Numbered from the stretch's first letter, positions 49,263 through 57,957 are shown. The stretch: DNA of 64,000 nucleotides from DATKFM01 sp963810485 (GCA_963810485.1 CAWENQ010000005.1:744001-808000); one strand, 5' to 3'. Notes: generated by a model from the letters alone, not told the origin. A program made the numbers and translations.

Positions 49263-49937
49263 TCAGCTACCTTCGCCCGCGGCGACGATGCGATAGATAT
49301 TCTTGATGTCCTTCGCCGCCAGCTTGAGGTCCTTGGCCGGATTGAACTGATGCAGCACCACCTGGTCGTCACTGCGGCGCAGGAACTGCTTGATCATGCC
49401 GCGCCCGTCGGTCAGCTCCACGGCGACGAAGCAGTTCTTGGTCAGGGGACGGTTGGGATTTACATACAGGATCTCGCCCGCATAATAGCGCGGCTCCATG
49501 CTATCGCCATCGACATAGAGGGCGAAGGCGTTGGTCGATCCCGCAAGGCTGGCGGGCCGCTCCACGTACTCCTTGGGATCGCCGTCATTGAAGTAAAAGC
49601 CCGTGGAACCGCCGCGAACCGCGCCGGTGACCGGCAAGTCGCGCTGCGGCGTCGGCTGCACGCCGTCGCGGATGATGACGCCGGAGCCGGGCAGGCTGCG
49701 ATCGGCGCCGACACCTGCCAGCAGCATTACGTCGGCCGGGCTCACACCGTGGGGCGAGAACAGATCGGCCAGATGCCGCGCCAGCTCGATCGGCAGGAAT
49801 CGCCGACGGTAGCGGTCCTCATAGTGCTGATATTTGGTCAGCCGCCAGCCCAGGGAATCGGCCACGACACGCATCGACAGGCCGGCCTGTTCGCGCAGGG
49901 CCTTGAGTTGGCGGGCAGCTTCGGAAATTTCGCTCAT
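49263..49937 (-). CDS. HTH / S24 LexA-like phage-type repressor
   Basis: 224 residues. An N-terminal helix-turn-helix of the Cro/CI sort (LKALREQAGLSMRVVADSLG) is followed by a C-terminal S24 peptidase domain with DGDSMEPRYYAGEILYVNP (Ser) and CFVAVELTDGRGMIKQFL (Lys). Such repressors cleave themselves under RecA activation, releasing prophage genes. It is divergent from 50023 and probably controls both flanking promoters. Confidence 0.88.
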   Translation of the reverse strand: MSEISEAARQLKALREQAGLSMRVVADSLGWRLTKYQHYEDRYRRRFLPIELARHLADLFSPHGVSPADVMLLAGVGADRSLPGSGVIIRDGVQPTPQRDLPVTGAVRGGSTGFYFNDGDPKEYVERPASLAGSTNAFALYVDGDSMEPRYYAGEILYVNPNRPLTKNCFVAVELTDGRGMIKQFLRRSDDQVVLHQFNPAKDLKLAAKDIKNIYRIVAAGEGS

Positions 49938-49986
49938 CTGACAACCTCATTGTACGCTGTATACGTTTAGCATAGGTAATTCGCGG

Positions 49987-50015
49987 TTGACAAGTGTCCG
50001 CAGTATGCGTAATAT
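49987..50015 (+). promoter_or_regulatory. Sigma-70 promoter with overlapping operator
   Basis: TTGACA (49987-49992), 17 bases, TAATAT (50010-50015). ATGCGTAAT (50005-50013) overlaps the -10 box. Transcription would start about 7 bases later, at or next to the ATG at 50023. Confidence 0.75.
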
Positions 50016-50022
50016 CCAGCGT

Positions 50023-50235
50023 ATGGATAACGCACCCGACGCCCAGACCCCGCCGCCGGTTTCAAACACAAGAATCAATGCCGTACGACGGCCACGGCGG
50101 AAGGCGCGGTCCTGCTTGAATTGCCGGCAAACCTTCATGGGTAGCGGGCCGGGTGAGCGTATCTGCCTGATCTGCAAGGAAAGCGACAACTGGCGGAACG
50201 CAGTGGCGGCGACCAAGGGCTTCATCGAGTGGTGA
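50023..50235 (+). CDS. Small zinc-knuckle protein, apparently leaderless
   Basis: 70 residues. A Pro/Ala-rich start and a basic stretch (RRPRRKARS) lead to a four-Cys knuckle CLNCRQTFMGSGPGERICLIC. The ATG at 50023 lies exactly where the promoter at 49987-50015 would start the RNA, and there is no ribosome-binding site, so the message is probably leaderless. Proteins of this sort occur in alphaproteobacterial prophage early regions. Confidence 0.75.
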   Translation: MDNAPDAQTPPPVSNTRINAVRRPRRKARSCLNCRQTFMGSGPGERICLICKESDNWRNAVAATKGFIEW

Positions 50236-50254
50236 GTGAATTGGAGGACGGAAG

Positions 50255-50473
50255 ATGGGCGAGATCGTGGCGCTGCCGGCGGCGGATGGCATGACGGCGG
50301 GCGAAGCGGCGGGACAGATCGCCGGCGCCAGCTGGCGGCAGGTGATCGGTATCGGCGTCACCGCCGAGGGCAGCCTGGAGATCATCAACAGCAACATGAG
50401 CGCCGAGCGCGCGCTCTGGCTGACCGAATGGGCGCGGCGCTGGGCGCTCGGCCTGATCGGTGACGAAATCTAA
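50255..50473 (+). CDS. Small protein of unknown function
   Basis: 72 residues; the ATG at 50255 follows GGAGG about 10 bases upstream. The middle ASWRQVIGIGVTAEGSLEII is strand-like and the end is helical (RALWLTEWARRWALGLIG). It lies 19 bases after the zinc-knuckle gene, in the same short operon. I do not recognise the family. Confidence 0.68.
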   Translation: MGEIVALPAADGMTAGEAAGQIAGASWRQVIGIGVTAEGSLEIINSNMSAERALWLTEWARRWALGLIGDEI

Positions 50474-50499
50474 CTCGCGATGCGCAGGCGGAGGGAACG

Positions 50500-51027
50500 A
50501 TGCGCGCCTTGAAGGGAAAGGCCCGCCGCGGGCGTCCTCGGCAGCAGCGCGATGCCCACGACCGCGGCACGCCGGAGATCCAGGCCCTCAAGCGCAAGCT
50601 GGCGGCCGGTGGCGATGCGGCGTTGACCGAGTATCCGCTGGGGATGCTGCGACTGCGGCAGATGATCGATGGGGATCAGCATGAAGCCGGTTGCCATTAT
50701 GCCTTTCTCTATCGGCAGGCGGTGGGACGGGTGCAGATAAGTTGCGACCATCTCTATCGCGAACTGCTGGCAGTGCCCGGTGGCGGCGGCGAGCGGCCGG
50801 AGGCGCTGCAGGCGCGGCTCGAGACGCAGTACCGCGCGGCCAAGCGCCGGCTGCTGGCGGCGGGGCGCCGGGCCTGCGAGGCAACCGAGGACGTGGCGGT
50901 GTTCGGGCGGATGCCGCTGATTCTGGCCGATCCGCAAGCGGACACGCAGGGCGCTTGGCAACTGCGGGCCATTCGCGCGGGATTGGACGCGTTGCGCCAG
51001 AGCCGCCACTTTCTTATTGACAAATAG
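50500..51027 (+). CDS. Phage-like hypothetical protein
   Basis: 175 residues; very basic at the start (KGKARRGRPRQQRD), then helical. LGMLRLRQMIDGDQHEAGCHY and FLYRQAVGRVQ recall proteins of alphaproteobacterial prophages. No catalytic motif is visible. Last gene of the operon that starts at 50023, followed by a terminator. Confidence 0.7.
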   Translation: MRALKGKARRGRPRQQRDAHDRGTPEIQALKRKLAAGGDAALTEYPLGMLRLRQMIDGDQHEAGCHYAFLYRQAVGRVQISCDHLYRELLAVPGGGGERPEALQARLETQYRAAKRRLLAAGRRACEATEDVAVFGRMPLILADPQADTQGAWQLRAIRAGLDALRQSRHFLIDK

Positions 51028-51054
51028 GAAAAAAATCATATACTGAAATGATAG

Positions 51055-51086
51055 TGGGGCGGCAATCGGCCGCCCCATTTTCGTTT
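51055..51086 (+). terminator. Rho-independent terminator
   Basis: TGGGGCGGC (51055-51063), loop AATCG, GCCGCCCCA (51069-51077), then TTTTCGTTT. It lies 28 bases after the 50500-51027 gene. Confidence 0.85.
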
Positions 51087-51479
51087 CCGGCGGGGAGGGC
51101 TGACGTCCCGTGGCATCGCAGCCGAAGAAATCGGGGAAGCGGCCGGCGGCGGACAAGGCAAATCCACCTCCACCCCGGCGCAGGCATTATGCGCCGCGGA
51201 CGCATCAAGCAGCCCTGCATAAGCTGCTAAAGCGCTTTAGTGTTCTTGTCGCCCATCGCCGCTTCGGAAAGGGCGCGCTCTACCACTGAGCTACGGCGGC
51301 TCCGTTGAGGGGGCGGAACATGCCATACGGGGGTGGCACTGGCAAGCAACCGCCTCGCGCCCCCGCCGGCCGGTAACTGCCTGACCCGCCGATGATTTCC
51401 TCATCTTGTTCGGCTGACATTGCGGTACTTTCGGCCTAGAACTTTGGCCGGGAACAGGCTCGGAGAAAGAAGCAGTGGC
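51087..51479. other. Gene-free stretch at the island edge
   Basis: With the terminator before it, about 450 bases without a gene. It contains the perfect palindrome CTAAAGCGCTTTAG (51227-51240) and, immediately after, the 5' half of a tRNA gene on the minus strand. No further gene or RNA is evident. Confidence 0.5.
51241..51300 (-). pseudogene. tRNA 5' half, broken in the anticodon loop
   Basis: From 51300 down: acceptor strand GCCGCCG, then TAGCTCAGTGGTAGAGC as a perfect D arm, then GCGCCCTT, the left side of an anticodon arm. Beyond this the sequence (TCCGAAGCGGCG...) cannot form the right side of that arm, and there is no T arm or 3' acceptor strand. It resembles tRNA-Thr but cannot be assigned. 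Phage elements often integrate in anticodon loops, so this may be an attachment scar. Confidence 0.6.
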
Positions 51480-51668
51480 GTGACTGACAACAGGGATCAA
51501 CCGCAAAAGAAGCCCTCCCGGGAGCAGCGGGAGGCACAAGCGCTGCGGCAGAATTTGGCCCGCCGGAAGGCGCAGCAACGCTCGCGGGCGGACGGACCGG
51601 ACTCCGCCGCCGGTGAGTCTCCGGCCACCGGCGATTCGGCCAGTACGGCCGACAAGCCACCGCGCTGA
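51480..51668 (+). CDS. Small highly charged protein (hypothetical)
   Basis: 62 residues from a GTG at 51480. Composition is strongly Arg/Lys/Gln/Glu then Ser/Ala/Asp (KKPSREQREAQALRQNLARR), so probably disordered. Short basic proteins of this look sit upstream of murA/dcd in some alphaproteobacteria, by recollection only. Expression is plausible but unproven. Confidence 0.45.
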   Translation: MTDNRDQPQKKPSREQREAQALRQNLARRKAQQRSRADGPDSAAGESPATGDSASTADKPPR

Positions 51669-51876
51669 TCCCACAGCGCCCGCCGCGCCGCGGTCCGGTC
51701 CGCCGCCCCGGCAAACCCCTTCTTCCGTCTGGATAATTTCCGCCTTGCGAGCCGCCCACGGCTGCCGCCCTGCCGCCTTGAGGCGGCCCCTCCCATCAAG
51801 TAGAACCGCCTGCCGAGGCAGCGCCTCCCACGCCGGGAAGGTGCTGCCGGTCCCGGCGCCACAGGAAGGCCACCCT

Positions 51877-52431
51877 ATGCCCATCATGTCCGACAGCTGG
51901 ATCCGCGAAATGGCCACAAAGACGGCCATGATCGAGCCGTTCGTCGAAAGCCAGAAGCGGGAAGGGGTGATCTCCTTCGGCCTGTCCTCCTATGGCTATG
52001 ACGCACGGGTGGCCGACGAGTTCAAGATCTTCACCAATGTGGACAGCGCCGTCGTCGATCCCAAGCATTTCTCCACCGCCAGCTTCGTCGACCGGAAAAC
52101 CGATGTCTGCATCATCCCGCCCAACAGCTTCGCGCTTGCCCGCACGGTGGAGTATTTCCGCGTGCCACGCGACGTGCTGGTCATCTGCCTCGGAAAATCC
52201 ACCTATGCGCGCTGCGGCATCATCGTCAATGTCACGCCGCTGGAGCCGGAATGGGAGGGGCATGTGACCCTGGAATTCTCCAACACCACGCCGCTGCCGG
52301 CGCGCATCTATGCCAACGAAGGCGCCTGCCAGTTCCTGTTCCTGAAGGGGGACAGGCCCTGCGAAGTCTCCTATGCCGACCGTGCCGGCAAATATATGAA
52401 GCAGCGCGGCGTCACGCTGCCGAAGCTGTGA
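51877..52431 (+). CDS. dcd: dCTP deaminase
   Basis: Makes dUTP from dCTP. 184 residues from the ATG at 51877. Family motifs: GVISFGLSSYGYDARVADEF, LGKSTYARCGIIVNVTPLEP with the catalytic Glu, and GACQFLFLKGDRPCEVSYAD. Length is normal. Precedes murA by 41 bases. Confidence 0.95.
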   Translation: MPIMSDSWIREMATKTAMIEPFVESQKREGVISFGLSSYGYDARVADEFKIFTNVDSAVVDPKHFSTASFVDRKTDVCIIPPNSFALARTVEYFRVPRDVLVICLGKSTYARCGIIVNVTPLEPEWEGHVTLEFSNTTPLPARIYANEGACQFLFLKGDRPCEVSYADRAGKYMKQRGVTLPKL

Positions 52432-52472
52432 CCTCAGCGCGACGCACAAGCAAAATTCGGTAACCTGAGATC

Positions 52473-53747
52473 ATGGACAAAATCAAGATCATCGGCGGCC
52501 ATCGGCTGGAAGGCCAAATCCCCGTCAGCGGCGCCAAGAACGCAGCACTGCCCTTGATGGCGGCCGCGCTACTGACCGACCAGCCGCTGTGGCTGGAGAA
52601 TCTGCCGCAACTCGGCGACATCGCCACCATGGCCGGTCTGCTGGCGCAGCTCGGCGCCAAGATCGAGCTCGGGGAGGGCATCGGGCCGGCGCGGCGGACC
52701 CAGCTCCATGTGCCGAAGATTACCGATACCACCGCGTCTTACGATCTCGTCCGCAAGATGCGCGCGTCCGTGCTGGTGCTCGGCCCGCTGCTGGCGCGCG
52801 AGCGCAAGGCGAAAGTTTCACTGCCTGGCGGCTGCGCCATCGGTACCCGTCCCATCGATCTGCACCTGAAGGGGTTGACCCAGATGGGCGCGGTAATCGA
52901 GCTGGTGGATGGCTATGTGGAGGCGACGGCGCCGAAGGGCCTGTCCGGCGCCCGCATCGTGTTCCCCAACGTATCTGTCGGCGCCACCGAGAATCTTTTG
53001 ATGGCAGCCGCGCTGGCGCGGGGTGAAACCGTGCTGGTGAACGCCGCGCGCGAGCCGGAGATCGGCGATCTCGTGCACTGCCTTATCGCCATGGGCGCGC
53101 AGATCGGCGGCGTCGGCACCGACACGCTGACTGTGCAAGGCGTCGACCGGCTGCATGGCGCGACCCATGCGGTTATCGCCGACCGGATCGAAACCGGCAC
53201 CTTCGCCATGGCGGCCGCGGTCACCGACGGCGATATCGAGCTGGTGGGCGCCCAGGTGGACCACATCGGGGCGGTTGCTGAGACCTTGACCCGCGCCGGC
53301 GTGGCAATCACGCCGACGGCGGCTGGGTTCCGCGCCAAGCGCGCCAATGGCGAGCTGATGGGCGTCGATGTGATGACCGAGCCGTTCCCCGGGTTTCCCA
53401 CCGATCTGCAGGCGCAGTTCATGGCGCTGATGACTTCGGCCAGCGGCGCAGCGATGGTGACGGAGACGATATTCGAGAACCGCTTCATGCATGTGCCCGA
53501 GCTCTGCCGCATGGGCGCCAACATCAATGTGCATGGCGCGTCGGCCATGATCCGCGGGGTCAAGCGTCTGACCGGCGCGCCTGTCATGGCGACCGATCTC
53601 CGCGCCTCAGTGTCGCTGGTGATCGCCGGGCTGGCGGCCGAAGGGCAGACGGTGCTGAACCGCGTCTACCATCTGGATCGCGGCTATGAGCGCCTGGTGG
53701 ACAAGCTCTCGGCCTGCGGCGCGCAGATCGAACGGTTGAAAGAATGA
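52473..53747 (+). CDS. murA: UDP-N-acetylglucosamine 1-carboxyvinyltransferase
   Basis: First committed enzyme of peptidoglycan synthesis, 424 residues. The start KIIGGHRLEGQIPVSGAKNA and the catalytic Cys121 in SLPGGCAIGTRPIDLHLKG (the fosfomycin target) are intact. EPFPGFPTDLQAQFMAL follows. Its stop overlaps the DUF2948 gene by 4 bases. Confidence 0.97.
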   Translation: MDKIKIIGGHRLEGQIPVSGAKNAALPLMAAALLTDQPLWLENLPQLGDIATMAGLLAQLGAKIELGEGIGPARRTQLHVPKITDTTASYDLVRKMRASVLVLGPLLARERKAKVSLPGGCAIGTRPIDLHLKGLTQMGAVIELVDGYVEATAPKGLSGARIVFPNVSVGATENLLMAAALARGETVLVNAAREPEIGDLVHCLIAMGAQIGGVGTDTLTVQGVDRLHGATHAVIADRIETGTFAMAAAVTDGDIELVGAQVDHIGAVAETLTRAGVAITPTAAGFRAKRANGELMGVDVMTEPFPGFPTDLQAQFMALMTSASGAAMVTETIFENRFMHVPELCRMGANINVHGASAMIRGVKRLTGAPVMATDLRASVSLVIAGLAAEGQTVLNRVYHLDRGYERLVDKLSACGAQIERLKE

Positions 53748-54241
53748 GCGACGCCCTCCTCAAGCTCAGCGCCGCCGACGCGGAGGATCTGCAGGTCATT
53801 GCCGCGATCTGCCAGGACGCCCTGGTGCCCGTGGGCGAGATGGCGTTCCTGCAGGACGAACAGCGCTTCGTCCTGGCGCTGAACCGCTTCCGCTGGGACC
53901 AGACGCCGGAGGGCGAGGCCAGCCCAACCCCCGCAGACGGCAAGGACGCGCCCTTCTGGGATCAGAACGACAGCGGCCCGGTCTATGAGCGGGTGCTCTG
54001 CGGCCTCACCTTCGAGAATGTCACGGCCGTGCGCAGCAAGCAGATCGACATGCGCAAGCGTGAGGATATCCTCGCCCTGCTGACCATCCATAGCGAGCCC
54101 GGCGCGGTCATGCTGCTGTTCGCCGGCGGCGGGATCATCAAGCTGGAGATCGGCGCGCTACGCTGCTTTTTGCAGGATTTCGGCCAATCATGGCCCACCC
54201 GGCGCCGCCCACACCACCCCGAAGACACGGGCCCCCGTTAG
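53744..54241 (+). CDS. DUF2948 family protein
   Basis: 165 residues. EDLQVIAAICQDALVPVGEM, then RFVLALNRFRWD and VLCGLTFENVTAV, are the marks of this alphaproteobacterial family that follows murA. No known function. Translationally coupled to murA (ATGA). Confidence 0.9.
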   Translation: MSDALLKLSAADAEDLQVIAAICQDALVPVGEMAFLQDEQRFVLALNRFRWDQTPEGEASPTPADGKDAPFWDQNDSGPVYERVLCGLTFENVTAVRSKQIDMRKREDILALLTIHSEPGAVMLLFAGGGIIKLEIGALRCFLQDFGQSWPTRRRPHHPEDTGPR

Positions 54242-54348
54242 CGAGCCAGCCTTACAAAACCCGGCCGTCAGCGTATTGTAGCCGGGGCCTTGCCCATTCC
54301 CGCCGGTCGAACCGTCCGCCGGGTCCCCTGGCGTAAACGAGACCCGGT

Positions 54349-54837
54349 GTGAGCGAGTCCGATCCTCCCCCCAACCACCGCATTGCCAATGTCTCGCTGG
54401 ACGAACATTCGGTGGTGCGCCGCAGTGCCGAGGTCGAGCATGAGCGCGCGGTAGCGATCTATGACCTGATCGAGGAGAATCTGTTCATTCCCGTGGGCAG
54501 CACGGGCGGGCCTTACAATCTGCATTTGGGGATCGAGGAAGGGCGCCTGGTCTTCGATATCCGCCGTGAGAGTGACGATCACGTCGGCAAGGTCATGCTG
54601 GCGCTCGGCCCGTTCCGCCGGGTGGTTAAGGACTACTTCACGGTCTGCGAGAGCTATTACGCGGCGATCAAGACGTCCTCGCCCTCGCAGATTGAGGCTA
54701 TCGACATGGGCCGGCGCGGCTTGCATGACGAAGGCGCCGATCTGCTGAAGGAGCGGCTGGCCGGCAAGATCGAAGTCGACGGCAATACCGCCCGACGGCT
54801 CTTCACCTTGATCTGCGTTCTGCACATCAGGGGCTGA
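54349..54837 (+). CDS. UPF0262 family protein
   Basis: 162 residues, GTG start at 54349. VVRRSAEVEHERAVAIYDLI, LFIPVGSTGGPYNLHLGIEE and RRLFTLICVLHIRG are diagnostic for UPF0262, an alphaproteobacterial family of unknown role. It usually follows hisD; here hisD is missing. Confidence 0.9.
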   Translation: MSESDPPPNHRIANVSLDEHSVVRRSAEVEHERAVAIYDLIEENLFIPVGSTGGPYNLHLGIEEGRLVFDIRRESDDHVGKVMLALGPFRRVVKDYFTVCESYYAAIKTSSPSQIEAIDMGRRGLHDEGADLLKERLAGKIEVDGNTARRLFTLICVLHIRG

Positions 54838-54845
54838 CGGCTGGC

Positions 54846-55289
54846 ATGGCGGACCTTCCCGGCAGCGTCCTGTTCTGTTGCACACAGAATGCCCTCCGTT
54901 CGCCGATGGCCGAGGGAATCCTCAAGATGCTCCACGGCAAGCATGTCTTCGTCAATTCCGTGGGCGTGCGTGGCGGCGAGCTGGATCCCTTCGCCGTCGC
55001 GGCGATGGACGAGATCGGCATCGATATCAGCCGCCACCGGCCCAAGACCTTCGACAATCTGGAAGACACGTCCTTCGACCTCATCATCTCCATGTCACCG
55101 GAAGCGCATCACTCGGCGCTGGAAATGACGCGCACCATGGCGTGCGAGGTAGAGTTCTGGAACACTTTCGATCCCAGCCTGATCGAGGGCAACCGCGAGG
55201 TGCGGATGGATGCCTATCGCGAGGTCCGGGATCAACTGATGCGGCGCATCCGGCAGCGGTTTCCGGCCGCGCTGGTCCCCGCTTTTTAG
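54846..55289 (+). CDS. Low-molecular-weight protein-tyrosine phosphatase / arsenate reductase-like
   Basis: 147 residues. The P-loop VLFCCTQNALRSPMAEG carries the C-X5-R-S catalytic motif at the N-terminus. The expected C-terminal Asp region is less clear (FWNTFDPSL). Follows UPF0262 by 8 bases, its usual place in this cluster. Substrate unknown. Confidence 0.87.
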   Translation: MADLPGSVLFCCTQNALRSPMAEGILKMLHGKHVFVNSVGVRGGELDPFAVAAMDEIGIDISRHRPKTFDNLEDTSFDLIISMSPEAHHSALEMTRTMACEVEFWNTFDPSLIEGNREVRMDAYREVRDQLMRRIRQRFPAALVPAF

Positions 55290-55388
55290 CGACTTTCGTG
55301 GGGGTTTTCAGGTCCTTGGCCTTGGCGCTAGTATTCGCGCCTCGAAGGGCCGCGCAAAGGGGGCGGCGACATTGGCCAAGGGACGTGA

Positions 55389-55607
55389 ATGCCAAAGGAA
55401 GACCTTATCGAGTTCGCGGGGACGGTAATGGAACTGCTGCCGAACGCCATGTTCAGGGTCAAGCTGGACAATGAACACCAGGTGCTCGCACATACCTCCG
55501 GCAAGATGCGGAAGAACCGCATTCGTGTGCTGGCAGGCGACCGCGTCAATGTCGAGATGACGCCATACGATCTCACCAAGGGACGCATTACGTTCCGGTT
55601 CAAATAG
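55389..55607 (+). CDS. infA: Translation initiation factor IF-1
   Basis: 72 residues, exactly the usual length. The OB-fold sequence KEDLIEFAGTVMELLPNAMF, then GKMRKNRIRVLAGDRVNVEM and the end KGRITFRFK, is intact. Precedes maf by 10 bases. Confidence 0.97.
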   Translation: MPKEDLIEFAGTVMELLPNAMFRVKLDNEHQVLAHTSGKMRKNRIRVLAGDRVNVEMTPYDLTKGRITFRFK

Positions 55608-55617
55608 GCCGGTTCGG

Positions 55618-56210
55618 ATGGAACAAGTTACTGTGCAACCGAGCCGCTTGGTGCTGGCTTCCGCCTCGCCGCGGCGGCGCGAGTTGCTGCTGCAGATCGG
55701 CTTGACGCCGTCTGCGATCGATCCTGCCGATATCGATGAAACGCCAAAGCCGCGGGAAACGCCGGCGAGCTACGCGCGGCGCATCGCGCTGGCCAAGGCG
55801 CGGCCGGTGGCGGTCCGCCATCCCGGTGCGTTCATCCTTGCGGCTGACCACGGTGGTCGCTTCCGGCCCGCGGTTTGCTGCCGAAAGCCGACGATGCGGC
55901 GACGGCACGGCGCTGTCTCGAGCTCCTGTCGGGTCGGCGCCACCGGGTGATCGGCGGCATCGCCGTCATCGCGCCCGACGGCCGCGGCGAATTCTGCGCG
56001 TGGTGGGAACGCAGAGTTCGTCTCAAGCGCCTGTCGCCGCAGGAGATCGAAACCTATCTCACGTCCGGCAAGTCGGGGCAAAGCGGGCGGTTATGGCATA
56101 CAGGGACGGGCGGCTGCGCTGATCCCCTGGATTGGCGGGTCCTATTCAAATGTCGTCGGCCTTTCCCTCAGCGATTGCGTGGCGATGCTGCACAGGGTCC
56201 GGCTTTCTCC
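55618..56210 (+). pseudogene. maf: Maf family nucleotide pyrophosphatase, indels, ends at the assembly junction
   Basis: Hydrolyses non-canonical nucleoside triphosphates. The start LVLASASPRRRELLLQIGL is complete. After FILAAD one extra C (about 55850), one extra T (about 55873) and later indels break the frame. Conserved pieces continue: PKADDAATARRCLELLSGR, RVIGGIAVIAPDG, RLSPQEIETYLTSG, GGYGIQGRAAALIPWIGGS and SDCVAMLH. The last Maf-like codons lie at about 56200, just where the sequence changes to gltX of another organism. Confidence 0.82.
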
Positions 56211-56240
56211 TATGACGGCGCGCCGCGATGGGCCGCCGTT
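56195..56240. other. Probable chimeric junction
   Basis: Left of about 56205 the plus strand encodes the C-terminal part of Maf. Right of about 56232 the minus strand encodes GltX up to FFTIADLQER. The intervening 30 bases fit neither. Both genes are cut at the same place. Confidence 0.75.
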
Positions 56241-56991
56241 GCGCTCCTGGAGGTCGGCGATCGTGAAGAAGGTGGTGGTGTCGTCGTAGCCCCAGCCGAG
56301 GAGGCTCAGGTAGTTGATGACCGCCTCGGGCAGGTAGCCGAGGTCGCGCAGTTCCTGAGCGGAGGCCGCGCCGTGCCGCTTGCTCAGCTTCTTGCCGTCG
56401 GTGCCGTGCAGCAGCGGGAGGTGCGCGTAACATCGGCGGCTCGGCGCCCAGCGCCTTCAGGATCATGAGCTGGCGCGGGGTGTTCGAGATGTGGTCGGCA
56501 CCGCGGACGACGTGGGTGATGCCCATGTCGTGGTCGTCCACCGCGACCGCGAGGTTGTAGAGCGGCGAGCCGTCGGAGCGCGCGATCACGAAGTCGTCGA
56601 TGTCCGCGTGCTCGAACACGATCTCGCCGCGGATGATGTCGGTGACGGTGGTGGACCCCTCGTCGGGGACCTTCAGGCGGACGGCGCCGTCGTCCTCGTA
56701 CGCGTGGCCGTCGTCGAGCAGGCGCTTGATCTCGGCCTTGTGGCGGTCGATCCGCTCGGCCTGCGAGATCGGGCCCTCGTCGTAGTCCAGGCCGAGCCAC
56801 TCCATCGCCTCGAGGATGTGGTCGATGTTCTCCTTGGTCGACCGCTCGGCGTCGGTGTCCTCGATGCGCAGCACGAAGGTGCCGCCCGATCCCCGGGCTA
56901 GCAGCCAGTTGTACAGTGCCGTCCGCGCTCCACCGATGTGCAATGCGCCGGTGGGCGAAGGAGCGAACCGGACTCTCATGGAATCAGCCAC
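56232..56991 (-). CDS. gltX: Glutamate-tRNA ligase, 3'-truncated at the junction, one frameshift
   Basis: Charges tRNA-Glu. From the start at 56991: the HIGH region FAPSPTGALHIGGARTALYN, FVLRIEDTDAERSTKENID, ITHVVRGADHISNTPRQLM, then after a frame change near 56430 the KMSKS-like DGKKLSKRHGAASA and INYLSLLGWGYDDT. The C-terminal anticodon-binding half (about 200 residues) is missing because the sequence changes at 56232. Actinobacterial-looking. Confidence 0.85.
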
Positions 56992-56997
56992 ACCTCG

Positions 56998-57863
56998 ATG
57001 CTAGTCGGCGCACACGTATCGACGGCCGGCGGCCTGGTCGCCGCCCACGAACGCGGCGTCGAAGCCGGCTGCGACGCGATCCAGATCTTCAACCAGTCAC
57101 CGCGCATGTGGCGGCCGACGAGCTGGAAGGACGAGGACATCGCCGAGTTCCGGTACCCGGATGAAGCAGGGTCCGATCAAGTCGGTCGTGATCCACGCCG
57201 TCTACCTGATCAACCTCGGGTCGGACGACGACGAGGTGCGCGTCAAGTCGCTCGCGTCGCTCAAGCACGCGCTGCGGGTCGGCGACGCGATCGGTGCGGA
57301 CGGCGTGGTGCTCCATCCCGGTTCGGCCAAGGGCGGGCCGGTGGACGAGGCGATGAAGAAGATCGCCGACGGGATCGCAGGAATGCCTCGCCGAGACGGA
57401 GACGTGCCGGCTGCTGCTGGAGGACACCGCGGGAGCCGGCGGCACGATCGGGCGCTCGTTCGAGGAGCTCGCCGAGCTGATCGACATGTGCGGCAAGGAC
57501 AAGCGGATCGGGGTGTGCCTCGACTCGTGCCACCTGCTCGCATCCGGCTACGACGTCCGCACGATCGACTCGGTGTCAGATGTGATGAAGGAGTTCGCCA
57601 AGGTCGTCGGCAAGCGGCGCCTGCGCTGCGTGCACGTCAACGACTCCAAGGTCGAGCTCGGCTCGAACCGCGACCGCCACGCCACGCTGCCGAACGGGCT
57701 GCTCGGCAAGAAGGGCCTCGCCGCGTTCCTGTCCGAGCCGGCGTTCGAGAAGCTGCCCGCGCTGCTCGAGACCGCCGACGAGGCTGCGGGCGAGGACTTC
57801 GTGCAGCAGGTGAAGATGGCTCGCAAGCTGCGCGCGCAGGGCCTGAAGGCCCGCGCGAAGTAG
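56998..57863 (+). CDS. nfo: Deoxyribonuclease IV (endonuclease IV), two indels
   Basis: AP endonuclease of base-excision repair, about 285 residues. From the ATG at 56998: LVGAHVSTAGGLVAAHERG, QIFNQSPRMW, then in a new frame VVIHAVYLINLGS and GVVLHPGSAKG, then in another VCLDSCHLLASGYDV, VHVNDSKVELGSNRDRHA. Zinc ligands are conserved. Frame changes lie near 57160 and 57385. Divergent from gltX by 6 bases. Confidence 0.88.
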
Positions 57864-57957
57864 GTCAGCGACGTCCGGAGGTTGCGCATCGTCCCTCCCA
57901 ACAAGGTGGACCCGGCATCGATGCGGTCCCTGGCGACGTGACGCGCGTTCGCAGGTC

